Shown: positions 1 through 9,570, numbered from the stretch's first letter. The stretch: 64,000 bases of DNA from Gilliamella sp. WF3-4 (GCF_001690275.1 NZ_LZGW01000056.1:1-64000); one strand, 5' to 3'. Translations and numbers: made by a program. The notes: generated by a model from the letters alone, not told the origin.

Positions 1-2234
1 GCCATATTGAGGTTGGCATTTTGGGCTTGCACTGCAATATCGCCTTGGTTGGCAAACAGTTTCATGCCTGATTTATGGGCAAATAGCCCTATCGCTTCGG
101 ATGAGGATACGGTGACGTTTTTTAACGCATTGATATCGGTTTGATTTTCGCTAGTTAGGGTTAAGCTGTTGTTTGTTGTCAGTTGGATGTTTTCAGGGCT
201 AGTTAAGGCAATGCCTTCTTGCGCATAGGCCAGTAGGCCACTTTGGGTTAGCTCACTTAAGTTGGCTTTAAGCTGGTCTTGACTGTCGGTATCCGCGCTG
301 TGTGCGTCGGACTGGGTAGCGGCATTTTGTAGGGCTTTGGCAATCGATAAGGCATTTTCCAGTTGGTTTATTGCCGCTTGCATATCCAGTTGTTTGCCTT
401 GCGCTTTCGGCTCGGTTTGGGTGGTTAAGTATAAGCCTTTGTTGGCAGCAATCGCGCCCCATTCATCCGTGCGCAGTTCAAAGCCTTCACCGCGTTGGCT
501 TTTTTTATTATCGACCAAATGCCCCAAATTAAGCTGAGTTTTGCCGTATTCGGTGGCGAGTTTGATATGCTCTTGTCCGCGTTTATCATCCATGCGCAGT
601 TTGTTGTTGGCGGGGGTGCGAATGACATTGCGGTGTTTGTTTACCGTAGTCACATGGTCAGGGTGGGCGCTGTCGTGCATGGCATGGGCAATATACGGCC
701 TATCGGGATTGCCATTCATAAAGGCAATCGCCACTTCCGTGCCGTCAATTAACGGGAAGTGAAAACCATAGGTGTTACCCGAATAAGGTTTGGCTAAGCG
801 TACCCATAAGCTTTCATTGCCCTTTTTCCATTCTTTTAAGTCAAAGTTGAATTTAACTCGGTAGCGCCCGTGAGTGTCAATATAGCCGTAGGTGTCATTA
901 TCAGGGCTAGTCACTCGTGCGGGTAAGGTGCCACTGACTTGTGGCCAGCGTATGGGCGCGGGGCGATAAGGTTTTAAGGCTTGATAGGGAATGGCGGTAA
1001 AGGTAAGTGCATAGGCATCAGTACGGTTACCTTGTCCTTGTACACTTAAAATAATCACCCCTTCTTCAATCGATTTTAACGGACTGCCCGTGATGTTAAT
1101 AAGTTGCCCTGGGGCTAATTGATAGCGGTTGCTTTTACCCGTGAGGATTATTTGCTGGCTAATCGCCTGTTCATGGCGGATTTTGGCATACCATTGACCG
1201 CTTTCAATGGCGTTATCTTGCTCAATACCGTCATCTTGCGGTGACGGGTTAGCGGTTTGTACTTGGTTGGGATTAGTGGCTTTGTCATTTGGCTTGCTCT
1301 GCTGACCTTGTCCGCTTTTATAATGCTCTTCGTAACGGTAATCAGTGCCTTGCGTGGTGGTGGTTTTGGGTTGGGTGTTGATATCGGTGAGTAAATCGGC
1401 TTTGGCATCACGGTAGTTGTAGTCTTGAACGGTCACTGAGGCCGGTACCACTTCGCTATGTAAGGTGATATCCCAAACACTTTCCACACCCGTATCGGCC
1501 ATGCCACTCGGCAGTTTATAGTCGATATTGGCCACCTGTACATAGCCTTGTTCATAATCACTTAACACCATCACATCACAGTCATGCTCGGCGTGGGTTT
1601 CAAAACGAAACCAGATACCCACATCGGCCAATAAGCGTTGAATAAATTTCAGGTCGCTTTCTTGCCACTGGGTGATAAACTCCCGTTCAGGGTAGCTATC
1701 TTTGAGCACTAACCGGTAATCAATGCCGGTAAAGCCGTGACTGCGTAGTACTTCTTCAACCACGCTGACCACACTTTGATTTTGAAACAGACCACTTTTT
1801 TTCCCTATCGCTAAGCGAGCTAATCGGGAAGATAACACGACTTGGTAATGAGCTTCATCTTTATTGACCGATAGCTGGCTAAATTCAGTGATGACCCCAT
1901 ACAAGGTGCGTTTATTGGTGACGGCGGGCAAGTCGCTTAGTGAACGAATAGCGGAAGTTAATGGCTTGTTAATAACAGGATTAAAGAAGAAAGTCGATTT
2001 TTGATTAAGGAACACATCGGGCGATAAGGTTTTGTCAGGGCTGGTAAAGGTAACCACATAATGCCAAGGTTGATTTAACTGCTCATCACCATCAACATGC
2101 AAAACTGAAATCGGCGCGGTCAGCCCGTCAACGGTTAAGGTATAGCGGTTATGGCTAATCCCCCCTAAGCCGTCTATTAAATGGCTAAACTCGCCACCGA
2201 GTTGATCCAAAAGGCGATTAAGTTCATTCGACAT
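1..2234 (-). CDS. vgrG: Type VI secretion spike protein VgrG (TssI), 3' end outside the window
   Basis: The reading frame is open from the ATG at 2234 to the left edge, about 744 codons with no stop, so the C-terminus is missing. VgrG trimers form the spike on the Hcp tube and carry effectors. The N-terminal part has the gp27-like fold region (near residues 20-380, including a VTFTSPD stretch) and is followed by the gp5-like OB segment with the family-typical run NESLWVRLAKPYSGNTYGFH. Past about residue 560 comes a DUF2345-type region with repetitive beta sequence (NSLTLTSENQTDI). A good ribosome-binding site, AAAGGAGAA, precedes the ATG. It is the last visible gene of the T6SS operon, 85 bases after clpV. 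The DNA is visibly richer in G+C than the neighbouring genes. Whether an effector domain is fused at the C-terminus cannot be seen. Confidence 0.95.
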   Translation of the reverse strand, partial: MSNELNRLLDQLGGEFSHLIDGLGGISHNRYTLTVDGLTAPISVLHVDGDEQLNQPWHYVVTFTSPDKTLSPDVFLNQKSTFFFNPVINKPLTSAIRSLSDLPAVTNKRTLYGVITEFSQLSVNKDEAHYQVVLSSRLARLAIGKKSGLFQNQSVVSVVEEVLRSHGFTGIDYRLVLKDSYPEREFITQWQESDLKFIQRLLADVGIWFRFETHAEHDCDVMVLSDYEQGYVQVANIDYKLPSGMADTGVESVWDITLHSEVVPASVTVQDYNYRDAKADLLTDINTQPKTTTTQGTDYRYEEHYKSGQGQQSKPNDKATNPNQVQTANPSPQDDGIEQDNAIESGQWYAKIRHEQAISQQIILTGKSNRYQLAPGQLINITGSPLKSIEEGVIILSVQGQGNRTDAYALTFTAIPYQALKPYRPAPIRWPQVSGTLPARVTSPDNDTYGYIDTHGRYRVKFNFDLKEWKKGNESLWVRLAKPYSGNTYGFHFPLIDGTEVAIAFMNGNPDRPYIAHAMHDSAHPDHVTTVNKHRNVIRTPANNKLRMDDKRGQEHIKLATEYGKTQLNLGHLVDNKKSQRGEGFELRTDEWGAIAANKGLYLTTQTEPKAQGKQLDMQAAINQLENALSIAKALQNAATQSDAHSADTDSQDQLKANLSELTQSGLLAYAQEGIALTSPENIQLTTNNSLTLTSENQTDINALKNVTVSSSEAIGLFAHKSGMKLFANQGDIAVQAQNANLNM

Positions 2235-2319
2235 AGTAGTGTTCTCCTTTATATTCAATCCTATTACTCTTTATAAATTAGTTTTCATTATTTGTTTTAT
2301 CTTTTACCTCTTCCTTTTT

Positions 2320-5142
2320 CTACTCCTTATTTATTTTGCTTTTTTGGTTTTTTTTGCTAGTTTTTTCTGCTATTTTTCCCTTTTCAATTGGCTTAGATGT
2401 CACTGTTGTTTTTTTAGATTTTGCAGCTCTTATTTTGCTTCCTTTTGTTACCCATTCAAGTACAATGCCTTCTTTTTCATCAAAATCGAGTTGTAACATG
2501 CGGGATGGATTATTATCACTATTAGCGCTTTGTAATAAGAGGTTAGATACCACTGGTAATATTTGTTGATTTAAGATACTGTCAATATTACGTGCGCCAG
2601 TATCTGGCAATAAACATGCAGAAACCAAGGTATCATAGAGTTTTTCTCCAACATTAAAGTCAACTTTGTAATGTTTTTGTAATCGAGATGCAACTTTATT
2701 GAGTTTTATTTCAACAATTTTACGCAATGCAGCATTAGCCAATGGGGTATAAATAACTGTTTGGAATCGCGCAAGTAACGCAGGTTGGAAGTGCTCCCGT
2801 ATAATTGGGCGTAATAATTCTTGTTGTGTCGCAATATCGGCATCTGGCATTTGGTCAAAAAGAGCCATTAATTCATCACTACCTAGGTTAGAGGTCATTA
2901 ATATTAAAGTATTACGAAAATCAATTTCACGACCTTCACCATCTCGCATAAAACCTCGATCAAACACTTGATAAAATAGGTTTAGTACATCCCTATGTGC
3001 TTTTTCGACTTCATCCAATAAAACAACGCTATATGGGCGTTTACGAACTGCTTCAGTTAAGATTCCTCCTTGGCCATAACCTACATACCCTGGCGGTGAT
3101 CCTTTTAATTGTGATACAGTATGTGATTCTTGATACTCAGACATATTAATAGTAATCAGTGATTGCTCTCCACCAAACAGAGTATCAGCAAGTGCTAATG
3201 CTGTTTCGGTTTTACCAACGCCAGAAGGACCAACCAGTAAAAATACACCCATCGGGGCATCTTCTGATGTCAGCCCTGTTTTTGCTGCACGAATTCTTTT
3301 GGCAATTTCAAATAGAGCATTATCTTGCCCGACAACACGTTGATGTAGATCTTCTTCTAGCATAAGTAAATGGCTTTGCTCATCTTTTAATAAGCTTTCT
3401 AATGGAACACCAGTCCAATCTGCAATCACAGAAGAAACCATTCGGCTATCAACATCGAGCGATAATAAAGGTGTATTTTTTTGTAGTTCACTTAATTTTT
3501 GCTGTGTTTCAATAAGTTGTTTTTGAATTTTTTCGTCTTGTTGTGGCGTTAGCTTTTCTCGTAAACCAATTAATGTTTCAACCAGATTTTTTTCTTTTTT
3601 AAATTGTGCTTGTTGAGTAGTTAATTTTTTTTGTAATTTGCTGAGTTGTAAATCGATTTCAGTTATGCGCTCTGTGGATAATACGTTTTCTCCAAGCGCT
3701 AAATCTGCCTCTATAGCCTGCTTTTCTATTGTCAATGATGCAATTCTGGATTCAAGCAAAGTGATTGATTCAGGAATAGTATCAAGTCCCATGCGTACGC
3801 GAGCTGATGCAGTATCCAGTAGATCCACTGCTTTATCAGGTAGTTGTCGGCCGCTGATGTAACGCCGAGACAATGAAACGGCTGTTTTGACAGCTTCGTC
3901 CAATATATGTACGCCATGGTGTTTTGCATACCGTGATTTTAAGCCTCGTAACATAAGGCAAGCTTTTTCATCATCAGGCTCATCAACTTTAACGATTTGA
4001 AAACGACGCTCTAACGCTGCATCTTTTTCAAAATATTGTTTGTATTCAGACCATGTTGTAGCTGCAATCGTTCGTAACTCACCTCTCGCTAAAGCGGGTT
4101 TTAATAAATTTGCAGCGTCTGCCCCACCAACTGAATTACCAGCACCAATAATGGTGTGAGCCTCATCAATAAACAGTAATATTGGAGTAGGCGATTGTTG
4201 AACTGCATCTATTACATTTTTTAGCCTTTGTTCAAACTCTCCTTTTACGCCTGCACCAGCTTGGAGTAAGCCAAGATCAAGCGTCAATATGTTGACTTTT
4301 TCAAGATTTTTTGGAACATTGCCCTCTACAATACGTAATGCAAGTCCTTCAACTAATGCTGTTTTACCTACGCCAGGTTCACCAACTAAGATAGGGTTAT
4401 TTTTGCGACGGCGGGATAAAATATCTATCATCTGTCTTATTTCATTGTCACGTCCAAAAACTGGATCAATTTTCCCTGTTTTTGCTTTTTCGGTAATATC
4501 TTCGGTAAATCGGCTAAGTGCAACTTGATGATGTTTTTGTTGTGTAGTTTGATGTAGATTATTATCGTTCGTTTGAGAAACATCCTGAGTGTTGACGGTT
4601 GATTTTTTTGTGTTGTCGATATTATCATCTAAGTACTTATTATCTGAATAATAGCTACTTTTATTTGCTGGATTTTCATCGGACGTTTCATCTAATTTAG
4701 CACGCATTTTTTGCAATGAAACAACAGATAAACTGATTAATTGCCATGCTTCTTGTGCTTTTAAACAGTGAGACATTTCTTGCAGTGCTTGTAAAATATG
4801 AACTGAACGGATGACTTCTTCCTGATCCTCAAGCGAGGCCTTTAGCCATGATGACTGTAATATTGCAATCAACGATGGCGACAAACTTGGTTTTGTATTA
4901 ATGGTATGGGGTAATATGTCTAGATAATTCAATAATCCTTGCCAGATTTTGTCCATATCTAATTGATAATGTCTTACAATAAATGAAATATCACCTGATC
5001 CTTGTTCTAGTAATTTTAATAACCAATGTTCAAGTGTAATTTCTGGATGTGCTCTTGTTTGACATAATTCTGCTGCCGCTTCAAGTGCTCTTGCACAATA
5101 CGGATTGAGTCGCCTTAGTAAAACAGAAGGATCGGCAATCAT
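2320..5142 (-). CDS. clpV: T6SS sheath-recycling AAA+ ATPase ClpV (TssH)
   Basis: The product has 940 residues. ClpV disassembles the contracted TssB/TssC sheath in the cytoplasm. An N-terminal Clp-N-like domain (residues 1-150) is followed by a low-complexity linker rich in Asn, Asp and Gln (about 155-210). The first AAA+ module has Walker A GEPGVGKT near residue 255 and the DEAHT Walker B. A coiled-coil middle domain lies at roughly 420-540, and the second AAA+ module has GPSGVGKT near 640 and LLDEVEKAH. The last ~35 residues form an unusual Lys/Ser/Thr tail. The ATG at 5142 has an AAGGAAT ribosome-binding site. The general ClpB chaperone is the main alternative, but position between hcp and vgrG and the divergent N-domain favour ClpV. 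Confidence 0.95.
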   Translation of the reverse strand: MIADPSVLLRRLNPYCARALEAAAELCQTRAHPEITLEHWLLKLLEQGSGDISFIVRHYQLDMDKIWQGLLNYLDILPHTINTKPSLSPSLIAILQSSWLKASLEDQEEVIRSVHILQALQEMSHCLKAQEAWQLISLSVVSLQKMRAKLDETSDENPANKSSYYSDNKYLDDNIDNTKKSTVNTQDVSQTNDNNLHQTTQQKHHQVALSRFTEDITEKAKTGKIDPVFGRDNEIRQMIDILSRRRKNNPILVGEPGVGKTALVEGLALRIVEGNVPKNLEKVNILTLDLGLLQAGAGVKGEFEQRLKNVIDAVQQSPTPILLFIDEAHTIIGAGNSVGGADAANLLKPALARGELRTIAATTWSEYKQYFEKDAALERRFQIVKVDEPDDEKACLMLRGLKSRYAKHHGVHILDEAVKTAVSLSRRYISGRQLPDKAVDLLDTASARVRMGLDTIPESITLLESRIASLTIEKQAIEADLALGENVLSTERITEIDLQLSKLQKKLTTQQAQFKKEKNLVETLIGLREKLTPQQDEKIQKQLIETQQKLSELQKNTPLLSLDVDSRMVSSVIADWTGVPLESLLKDEQSHLLMLEEDLHQRVVGQDNALFEIAKRIRAAKTGLTSEDAPMGVFLLVGPSGVGKTETALALADTLFGGEQSLITINMSEYQESHTVSQLKGSPPGYVGYGQGGILTEAVRKRPYSVVLLDEVEKAHRDVLNLFYQVFDRGFMRDGEGREIDFRNTLILMTSNLGSDELMALFDQMPDADIATQQELLRPIIREHFQPALLARFQTVIYTPLANAALRKIVEIKLNKVASRLQKHYKVDFNVGEKLYDTLVSACLLPDTGARNIDSILNQQILPVVSNLLLQSANSDNNPSRMLQLDFDEKEGIVLEWVTKGSKIRAAKSKKTTVTSKPIEKGKIAEKTSKKNQKSKINKE

Positions 5143-5171
5143 TACTATTCCTTTCGTTATGTTGTTATTTA

Positions 5172-5211
5172 TAAAAAATTGTTGATTCTGTCATTACAAC
5201 AGAATCAACAA
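5172..5211 (-). terminator. Intrinsic terminator between hcp and clpV
   Basis: A perfect 13-bp stem (5179-5191 with 5199-5211, 7-base loop) reads on the minus strand directly into TTTTTTAT. It lies 8 bases after the hcp stop and upstream of the clpV start at 5142, inside the T6SS operon. It should cut off part of the transcription into clpV and vgrG, leaving Hcp in excess. Confidence 0.8.
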
Positions 5212-5219
5212 AAACCACA

Positions 5220-5708
5220 TTAGCCTCTACTTTCTACCCAGCTATCTGAGTGAATAATGTTGCCGTCTTTATAAGTCCATGTGATTTTTTCGTAACGTAA
5301 TTCAATACGTTCTAAATGGTTGTATTGCTCTTTTGTTGGATCTTTAATGTTGTGCATTTCAGGTTTAATAGAAACAACTTTTACGTTATCCATTAATGTA
5401 TTGAAATACTCAACTTCTTGCCCAGCATCATTAATTTTGTACCATTTAATTTCAATAGACTTTAAGTTTTGGCCTGTAGTTACGGCTTTGTAAAGATAAG
5501 GCGACGAAGCATCAACTTCTTTAACAAATTCAAGTGCTTTATGAACACGAGTCCCTGTTAATTTACCTGTATTTCCATCTGTTGGAATGTAGACTTTGTG
5601 ATCAAACTCAACCACTTCCACACTACCTTCACGCCCTACGACAGTTACAGAACCTTTAATTTCTGCACCGCCGTCATCTTTTAAAAACATATACGCTGGA
5701 ACTGCCAT
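5220..5708 (-). CDS. hcp: T6SS tube protein Hcp (TssD)
   Basis: The product has 162 residues, the normal length for Hcp1-family proteins, and starts MAVPAYMFLKDDGG as many enterobacterial Hcps do. Hexameric Hcp rings stack into the inner tube that is expelled with VgrG and effectors. The family-typical segments are visible: VEVVEFDHKVYIPTD (residues ~30-44), GTRVHKALEFVKEVDASSPYLY and the C-terminal IELRYEKITWTYKDGNIIHSD. The ribosome-binding site AAAAGGAGAG is strong, fitting a highly expressed structural protein, and a terminator follows the gene. No C-terminal effector extension is present. Confidence 0.97.
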   Translation of the reverse strand: MAVPAYMFLKDDGGAEIKGSVTVVGREGSVEVVEFDHKVYIPTDGNTGKLTGTRVHKALEFVKEVDASSPYLYKAVTTGQNLKSIEIKWYKINDAGQEVEYFNTLMDNVKVVSIKPEMHNIKDPTKEQYNHLERIELRYEKITWTYKDGNIIHSDSWVESRG

Positions 5709-5743
5709 TGTTTTCTCTCCTTTTTAGTTTTTGTTAAACATTC

Positions 5744-7504
5744 TTAGTGTTCATTTGCCAAAATACAATTTGACATTTGAGGAACTAAGACAATTTCTAC
5801 TCGCCGGTTTTTTGCACGACCCTCTAAAGTGTCGTTACTTACTAGCGGTTTTTTTGCTCCATACCCTTGTATAGCAAAACAGGTCTCAGGGATATCACTG
5901 GTTTTTATAATCCAGTTTCGTACTGCTGTTGCGCGCTCAAATGATAATTGAATATTTTTATTTTCATCGCCCGTCGAGTCAGTATGCCCTGTAATTAAAA
6001 CAAGCCACCCAGTGTCTGGGTTAGCATTTATCTGTTTTTTCATTTCCACTAATGCATTAATTAGTGTTTTGGTTGAATCTGATTTTAAACTTGACTGCCC
6101 ACTTTCAAATAACGCTAAACTATCTAAACGAATCACTGGAGGTGGTTCTTTCATGATAATTTCTTTTTCTTTGATAATAATTTTTTCTGGTTCAGGTGGT
6201 TTTGCAACATAATCACTCATAGAGATATTTAATAGCTCAAGTAATTGTTGTCCGTGATATAGCCCCATTCCTAGGCGAACTGGTTCGCCTTGAGCTAAAT
6301 ATCGATTTAATACCGCTCTGTCTTTTTTGAGTTGATCAAGTGCTTGCCGCTTTTCTTCATAGCTATCCATCGAAATTAAATGATAATGTCGTATATCATT
6401 TTGTATTTGATCGGAAAGTTTAATGTTGTTCCAAAACGATGCGCCTAAACATCCAATAATAAATATAGAAGTAATCGTAATTAAACCGCATACCATCGAA
6501 CCAATAGGCGAAAATGGGGAAGATATTGGCATAAATTTAATTAAGGAATCAGGCGGGGTGACGCTATCCTCGATTTTATGGTTATTGGGTAATGGTAAAG
6601 TAGTAATGCTTTCCCATTGTTTTTGCATAATATTATTATTTATAATAGATTGATTTACTGGATAAATCGCTATTGCTGTTGGTTTGCATTTTGCAATAGG
6701 CTGTTTTGTATCAGCTAATGTGGTTAATACCACATTTTCAATCCAAGATTGTATTTCGTTTAGGAATGGTCTTAATCGCAATCTCCTTTCCCGTTCACTT
6801 GAAGGCGTTTTAATATCATTGACCCAATTATTTAGTGGCGATAAATAGCGATCAAGTAGGAACAATTTATGATCGACTAATTGGTACCAGTAAACAGGTA
6901 ATGGATTTTGTTCATCATAAATTAAACTATTTAGTCCAACATGTGTCGATAAGTAAACAGGTAGTTGATATTTTGCAATTCGACATGTGTCTACCCAAGA
7001 TTGGCGAAACGCTTGTAATTTAGCAATCAAGAAACCTTGTTTATCTTCAAGTTCAGGAGTTAATGCAAGAAATACACCAACGCGCCCTATCATATCAGGC
7101 CATTTTGCTATTAGTGAGTCATAGACAATAGGTAAATGAGAATATTCATCAATATAGATCCAAACTGCTTCAGATGAGACAATAATATTTGATTCCGCTA
7201 TAGATAAATCTTTTGGAAAGAAGTCTTTTGCTGCACTACCTACCACCAATAAAATAGGTAAGCGATAACGTTGTCTTGCGGGTAATAAATCAAGCTTTTG
7301 GGCTAAAAATTCAATATTTGTTGTTGATAATGCAAGCATTCGCCGATAGCGTCGCATTCGCCATAGTAATCCACCTGAGACGGCTAAGACTAAAAGAGCA
7401 CCAATGATCTTCCAACCAATTGTTATTGGTAAAAAAACAAATAGCAGCAACAAGCTTAATATGGCTGCATAAATAATTTGAATTCTTTTAGGGTAATCGC
7501 TCAT
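5744..7504 (-). CDS. T6SS-associated inner-membrane protein: TssM-like N-terminus with OmpA peptidoglycan-binding C-terminus
   Basis: The product has 586 residues. Two N-terminal membrane helices (about 9-27 and 30-47) are followed by a cytoplasmic region. There RLPILLVVGSAAKDFF sits where TssM/IcmF proteins have their LPWYLVLGPPGxGKT P-loop, but the Gly-Lys-Thr is missing. A third membrane helix lies at about 340-362. The periplasmic C-terminus (about 460-580) is an OmpA/MotB domain with TGHTDSTGDENKNIQLS, the peptidoglycan-contact motif. It lies between tssL and hcp, where several enterobacterial T6SS loci have an 'OmpA family' gene. It probably anchors the membrane complex to the cell wall, as TagL does elsewhere. 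The relation to TssM is my inference from the P-loop-like segment. Confidence 0.8.
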   Translation of the reverse strand: MSDYPKRIQIIYAAILSLLLLFVFLPITIGWKIIGALLVLAVSGGLLWRMRRYRRMLALSTTNIEFLAQKLDLLPARQRYRLPILLVVGSAAKDFFPKDLSIAESNIIVSSEAVWIYIDEYSHLPIVYDSLIAKWPDMIGRVGVFLALTPELEDKQGFLIAKLQAFRQSWVDTCRIAKYQLPVYLSTHVGLNSLIYDEQNPLPVYWYQLVDHKLFLLDRYLSPLNNWVNDIKTPSSERERRLRLRPFLNEIQSWIENVVLTTLADTKQPIAKCKPTAIAIYPVNQSIINNNIMQKQWESITTLPLPNNHKIEDSVTPPDSLIKFMPISSPFSPIGSMVCGLITITSIFIIGCLGASFWNNIKLSDQIQNDIRHYHLISMDSYEEKRQALDQLKKDRAVLNRYLAQGEPVRLGMGLYHGQQLLELLNISMSDYVAKPPEPEKIIIKEKEIIMKEPPPVIRLDSLALFESGQSSLKSDSTKTLINALVEMKKQINANPDTGWLVLITGHTDSTGDENKNIQLSFERATAVRNWIIKTSDIPETCFAIQGYGAKKPLVSNDTLEGRAKNRRVEIVLVPQMSNCILANEH

Positions 7505-7514
7505 AAATTCCCCT

Positions 7515-8180
7515 TTAACCTACAATTTTTTTAATCAACATATCAAGTCGATAATCTAATGCAAAATAAAGAACAATAGCCAAAAGAACAGATAATGCGG
7601 TACAGGATAACAACATAGTTTTGCGCCCTAAATAACGATAAGTCTTGGTTTGTTCAATGATCGGATGAGATTGTTCTGGCTCGTATTCTCGTACTGCTTC
7701 ACGTAGCGCTAGAACTAAATGCTCTCTCTCCATTTGAGGTTTATCTAGATAACATCCTTGAAAGCCAAGTCCAATGACTCTGTCAAAGCAACTTAGTACC
7801 AATGAATCTTTTTTATCTGACTTTAAACGTGTACGTATCTTTTCAAATAAATCATAACCTGCATTGTGTGTATTAAAAAAGACAACCTGTAATGGTGCAC
7901 CTAACCATTCATCATAGTCTTGGTTTTTAGGGTTATCTCGATGGCAAAGTAATACTGTTTCATCTAATATGGCGCATAAAGCATAACTTACGTCATCAAT
8001 TACATCTTGGCTATATTGCGCGTTATATAATGTTTCTCGAACAGTTGTTACTTGCTGCTTACAAAGCTCATATAATTTATGCCCTGATGGAATATCCGCT
8101 TTCGCTTTTAATTGGACAACAACCAATATAGAATCTCGTAATAATTCATCAATGGCTATTGTTTGTGGTTCTATACTCAT
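7515..8180 (-). CDS. tssL: T6SS membrane-complex protein TssL (DotU/IcmH family)
   Basis: The product has 221 residues, the size of the short TssL form without a fused peptidoglycan-binding domain. The cytoplasmic helical domain carries the family segments YALCAILDETVLL and LGFQGCY. One C-terminal membrane helix (about 193-212, LLSCTALSVLLAIVLYFALDY) is followed by a short periplasmic tail. TssL joins TssJ and TssM in the envelope-spanning complex. Here the peptidoglycan-binding function is supplied by the next gene, which starts 10 bases after this stop. The ribosome-binding site AGGGGC precedes the ATG. Confidence 0.95.
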   Translation of the reverse strand: MSIEPQTIAIDELLRDSILVVVQLKAKADIPSGHKLYELCKQQVTTVRETLYNAQYSQDVIDDVSYALCAILDETVLLCHRDNPKNQDYDEWLGAPLQVVFFNTHNAGYDLFEKIRTRLKSDKKDSLVLSCFDRVIGLGFQGCYLDKPQMEREHLVLALREAVREYEPEQSHPIIEQTKTYRYLGRKTMLLSCTALSVLLAIVLYFALDYRLDMLIKKIVG

Positions 8181-8190
8181 AATATTGCCC

Positions 8191-9543
8191 CTATGATCGC
8201 AACACCGCGAAAAGTTCTAATGAAATATCAGGCAGCGCTCTTGGCACATAAAACTCACAACATCTTGTGAGCAACATGTTTTTTGCTGCGCTATGAGATA
8301 GATCCAGTGCAAAATATTGATTTTCTAAACGCATAGGTATAGCTGCCGGAACATGACTAAGTGCTTTTATTGGAATACCTGATAATGCTGAATGTATGAT
8401 TTGCCTTACGTCATCAGGTGCACCTGCTTTACATAATATTGGGAACTGCGACTGTAATTGATGTCCAGGCATACTTGATCGTACAGATAAATAAAAATCA
8501 GCATCTTCAACAAGACGAGAGTCGTTTAAGCGACCAGTCCATAACGTGTCTTTGTCATGAACTAAATCTATTTTGATCACGCGAGATGGTAAGCTTTCTT
8601 CTAATAAATTACGTACTAATCCAAATAGTGGCGGAAAAACTTCATTAAGGTTAGTATGCTGATAAGTAGGGATGGCATCAACATCATTTGTCAACGAAAA
8701 TGTTAATAGTGCACCAGTTAGCCCTGTTAATGTCAGATAAAGATATTCTGGGTGAATAGTTGGATTATCACGTAAAAATTTTAGTTGAGGCTCAAAAGTA
8801 TTTAGCGCATTTAAAAGCCAAAATAATGATACATCAGCTATTGCAAATTCAGCCATCTGATCATTGCGCTCATGACGCATACCCATTAAACGCTGACGTT
8901 TAGCCTGTATTTGTATACATAAAAGCTCTAACTCTTTTATTAATGTTCCACTTTGAGTGAATAAATTAATAAGTGGCGGGAGATATTCAAAATCAAGAAC
9001 AAAACGACCATTTAGATCACGCTTAAGATGTGCAATTGGACATGTCAAATAGTCACTATGATCTTCAAAATCAAATAAAAAGGTTAACGCATAACGTTCC
9101 ACCGCTATTGTTTCAGTATTCTGGCCGAATAGATCTGCTACTTCAACCCATTCTTGCCTATAACGAAGTGGTCTTTCAAGATGTTGATTATCTTGTAAAC
9201 AGTTACCGCCATTTGCTTGTAGCAATGGTATGCCGACAAATACGGTAACCTCTTCACGCTCAGGTGGAATATCCGTATTTAGTATTCTGGCTTCTGGTAA
9301 CTTATCGGCAGTATCAGTGTCAATGAATACACCATCACGAAAACGAATACTGATTGACTCCGCCTGTAAGCGATCTATCGTCAGCGCTTGTATATCAATA
9401 GCTAATTTTTCAATTCCCCATGGGTTAGCTACTGTCATAGCAGCTAACTTTTGAGAGGAAAACTGTTGCCATAATGTTTGTTGTTGGAATTGTTGAGGCG
9501 TCAAAAAGACGCCTTCGTTCCATAAAGGACGAAAAATTTTCAT
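8191..9543 (-). CDS. tssK: T6SS baseplate protein TssK
   Basis: The product has 450 residues from the ATG at 9543. I chose this start because the protein then begins MKIFRPLWNEGVFLTPQQFQQQ, the conserved TssK N-terminus (M-K-hydrophobic-x-P-L-W-x-E-G). An in-frame ATG at 9555 would add four residues. TssK is the trimeric adaptor linking the TssEFG baseplate to the TssJLM membrane complex. The gene lies directly between tssC and tssL with spacings of about 10-30 bases, consistent with one transcript. Confidence 0.95.
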   Translation of the reverse strand: MKIFRPLWNEGVFLTPQQFQQQTLWQQFSSQKLAAMTVANPWGIEKLAIDIQALTIDRLQAESISIRFRDGVFIDTDTADKLPEARILNTDIPPEREEVTVFVGIPLLQANGGNCLQDNQHLERPLRYRQEWVEVADLFGQNTETIAVERYALTFLFDFEDHSDYLTCPIAHLKRDLNGRFVLDFEYLPPLINLFTQSGTLIKELELLCIQIQAKRQRLMGMRHERNDQMAEFAIADVSLFWLLNALNTFEPQLKFLRDNPTIHPEYLYLTLTGLTGALLTFSLTNDVDAIPTYQHTNLNEVFPPLFGLVRNLLEESLPSRVIKIDLVHDKDTLWTGRLNDSRLVEDADFYLSVRSSMPGHQLQSQFPILCKAGAPDDVRQIIHSALSGIPIKALSHVPAAIPMRLENQYFALDLSHSAAKNMLLTRCCEFYVPRALPDISLELFAVLRS

Positions 9544-9570
9544 GAATACTACCATCCAGATTTTTTGATA

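Noticed and set aside
2239-2496. Phe-rich plus-strand open frame over the clpV 3' end
   Set aside because: It is the antisense of the lysine-rich clpV tail and has no supporting features.
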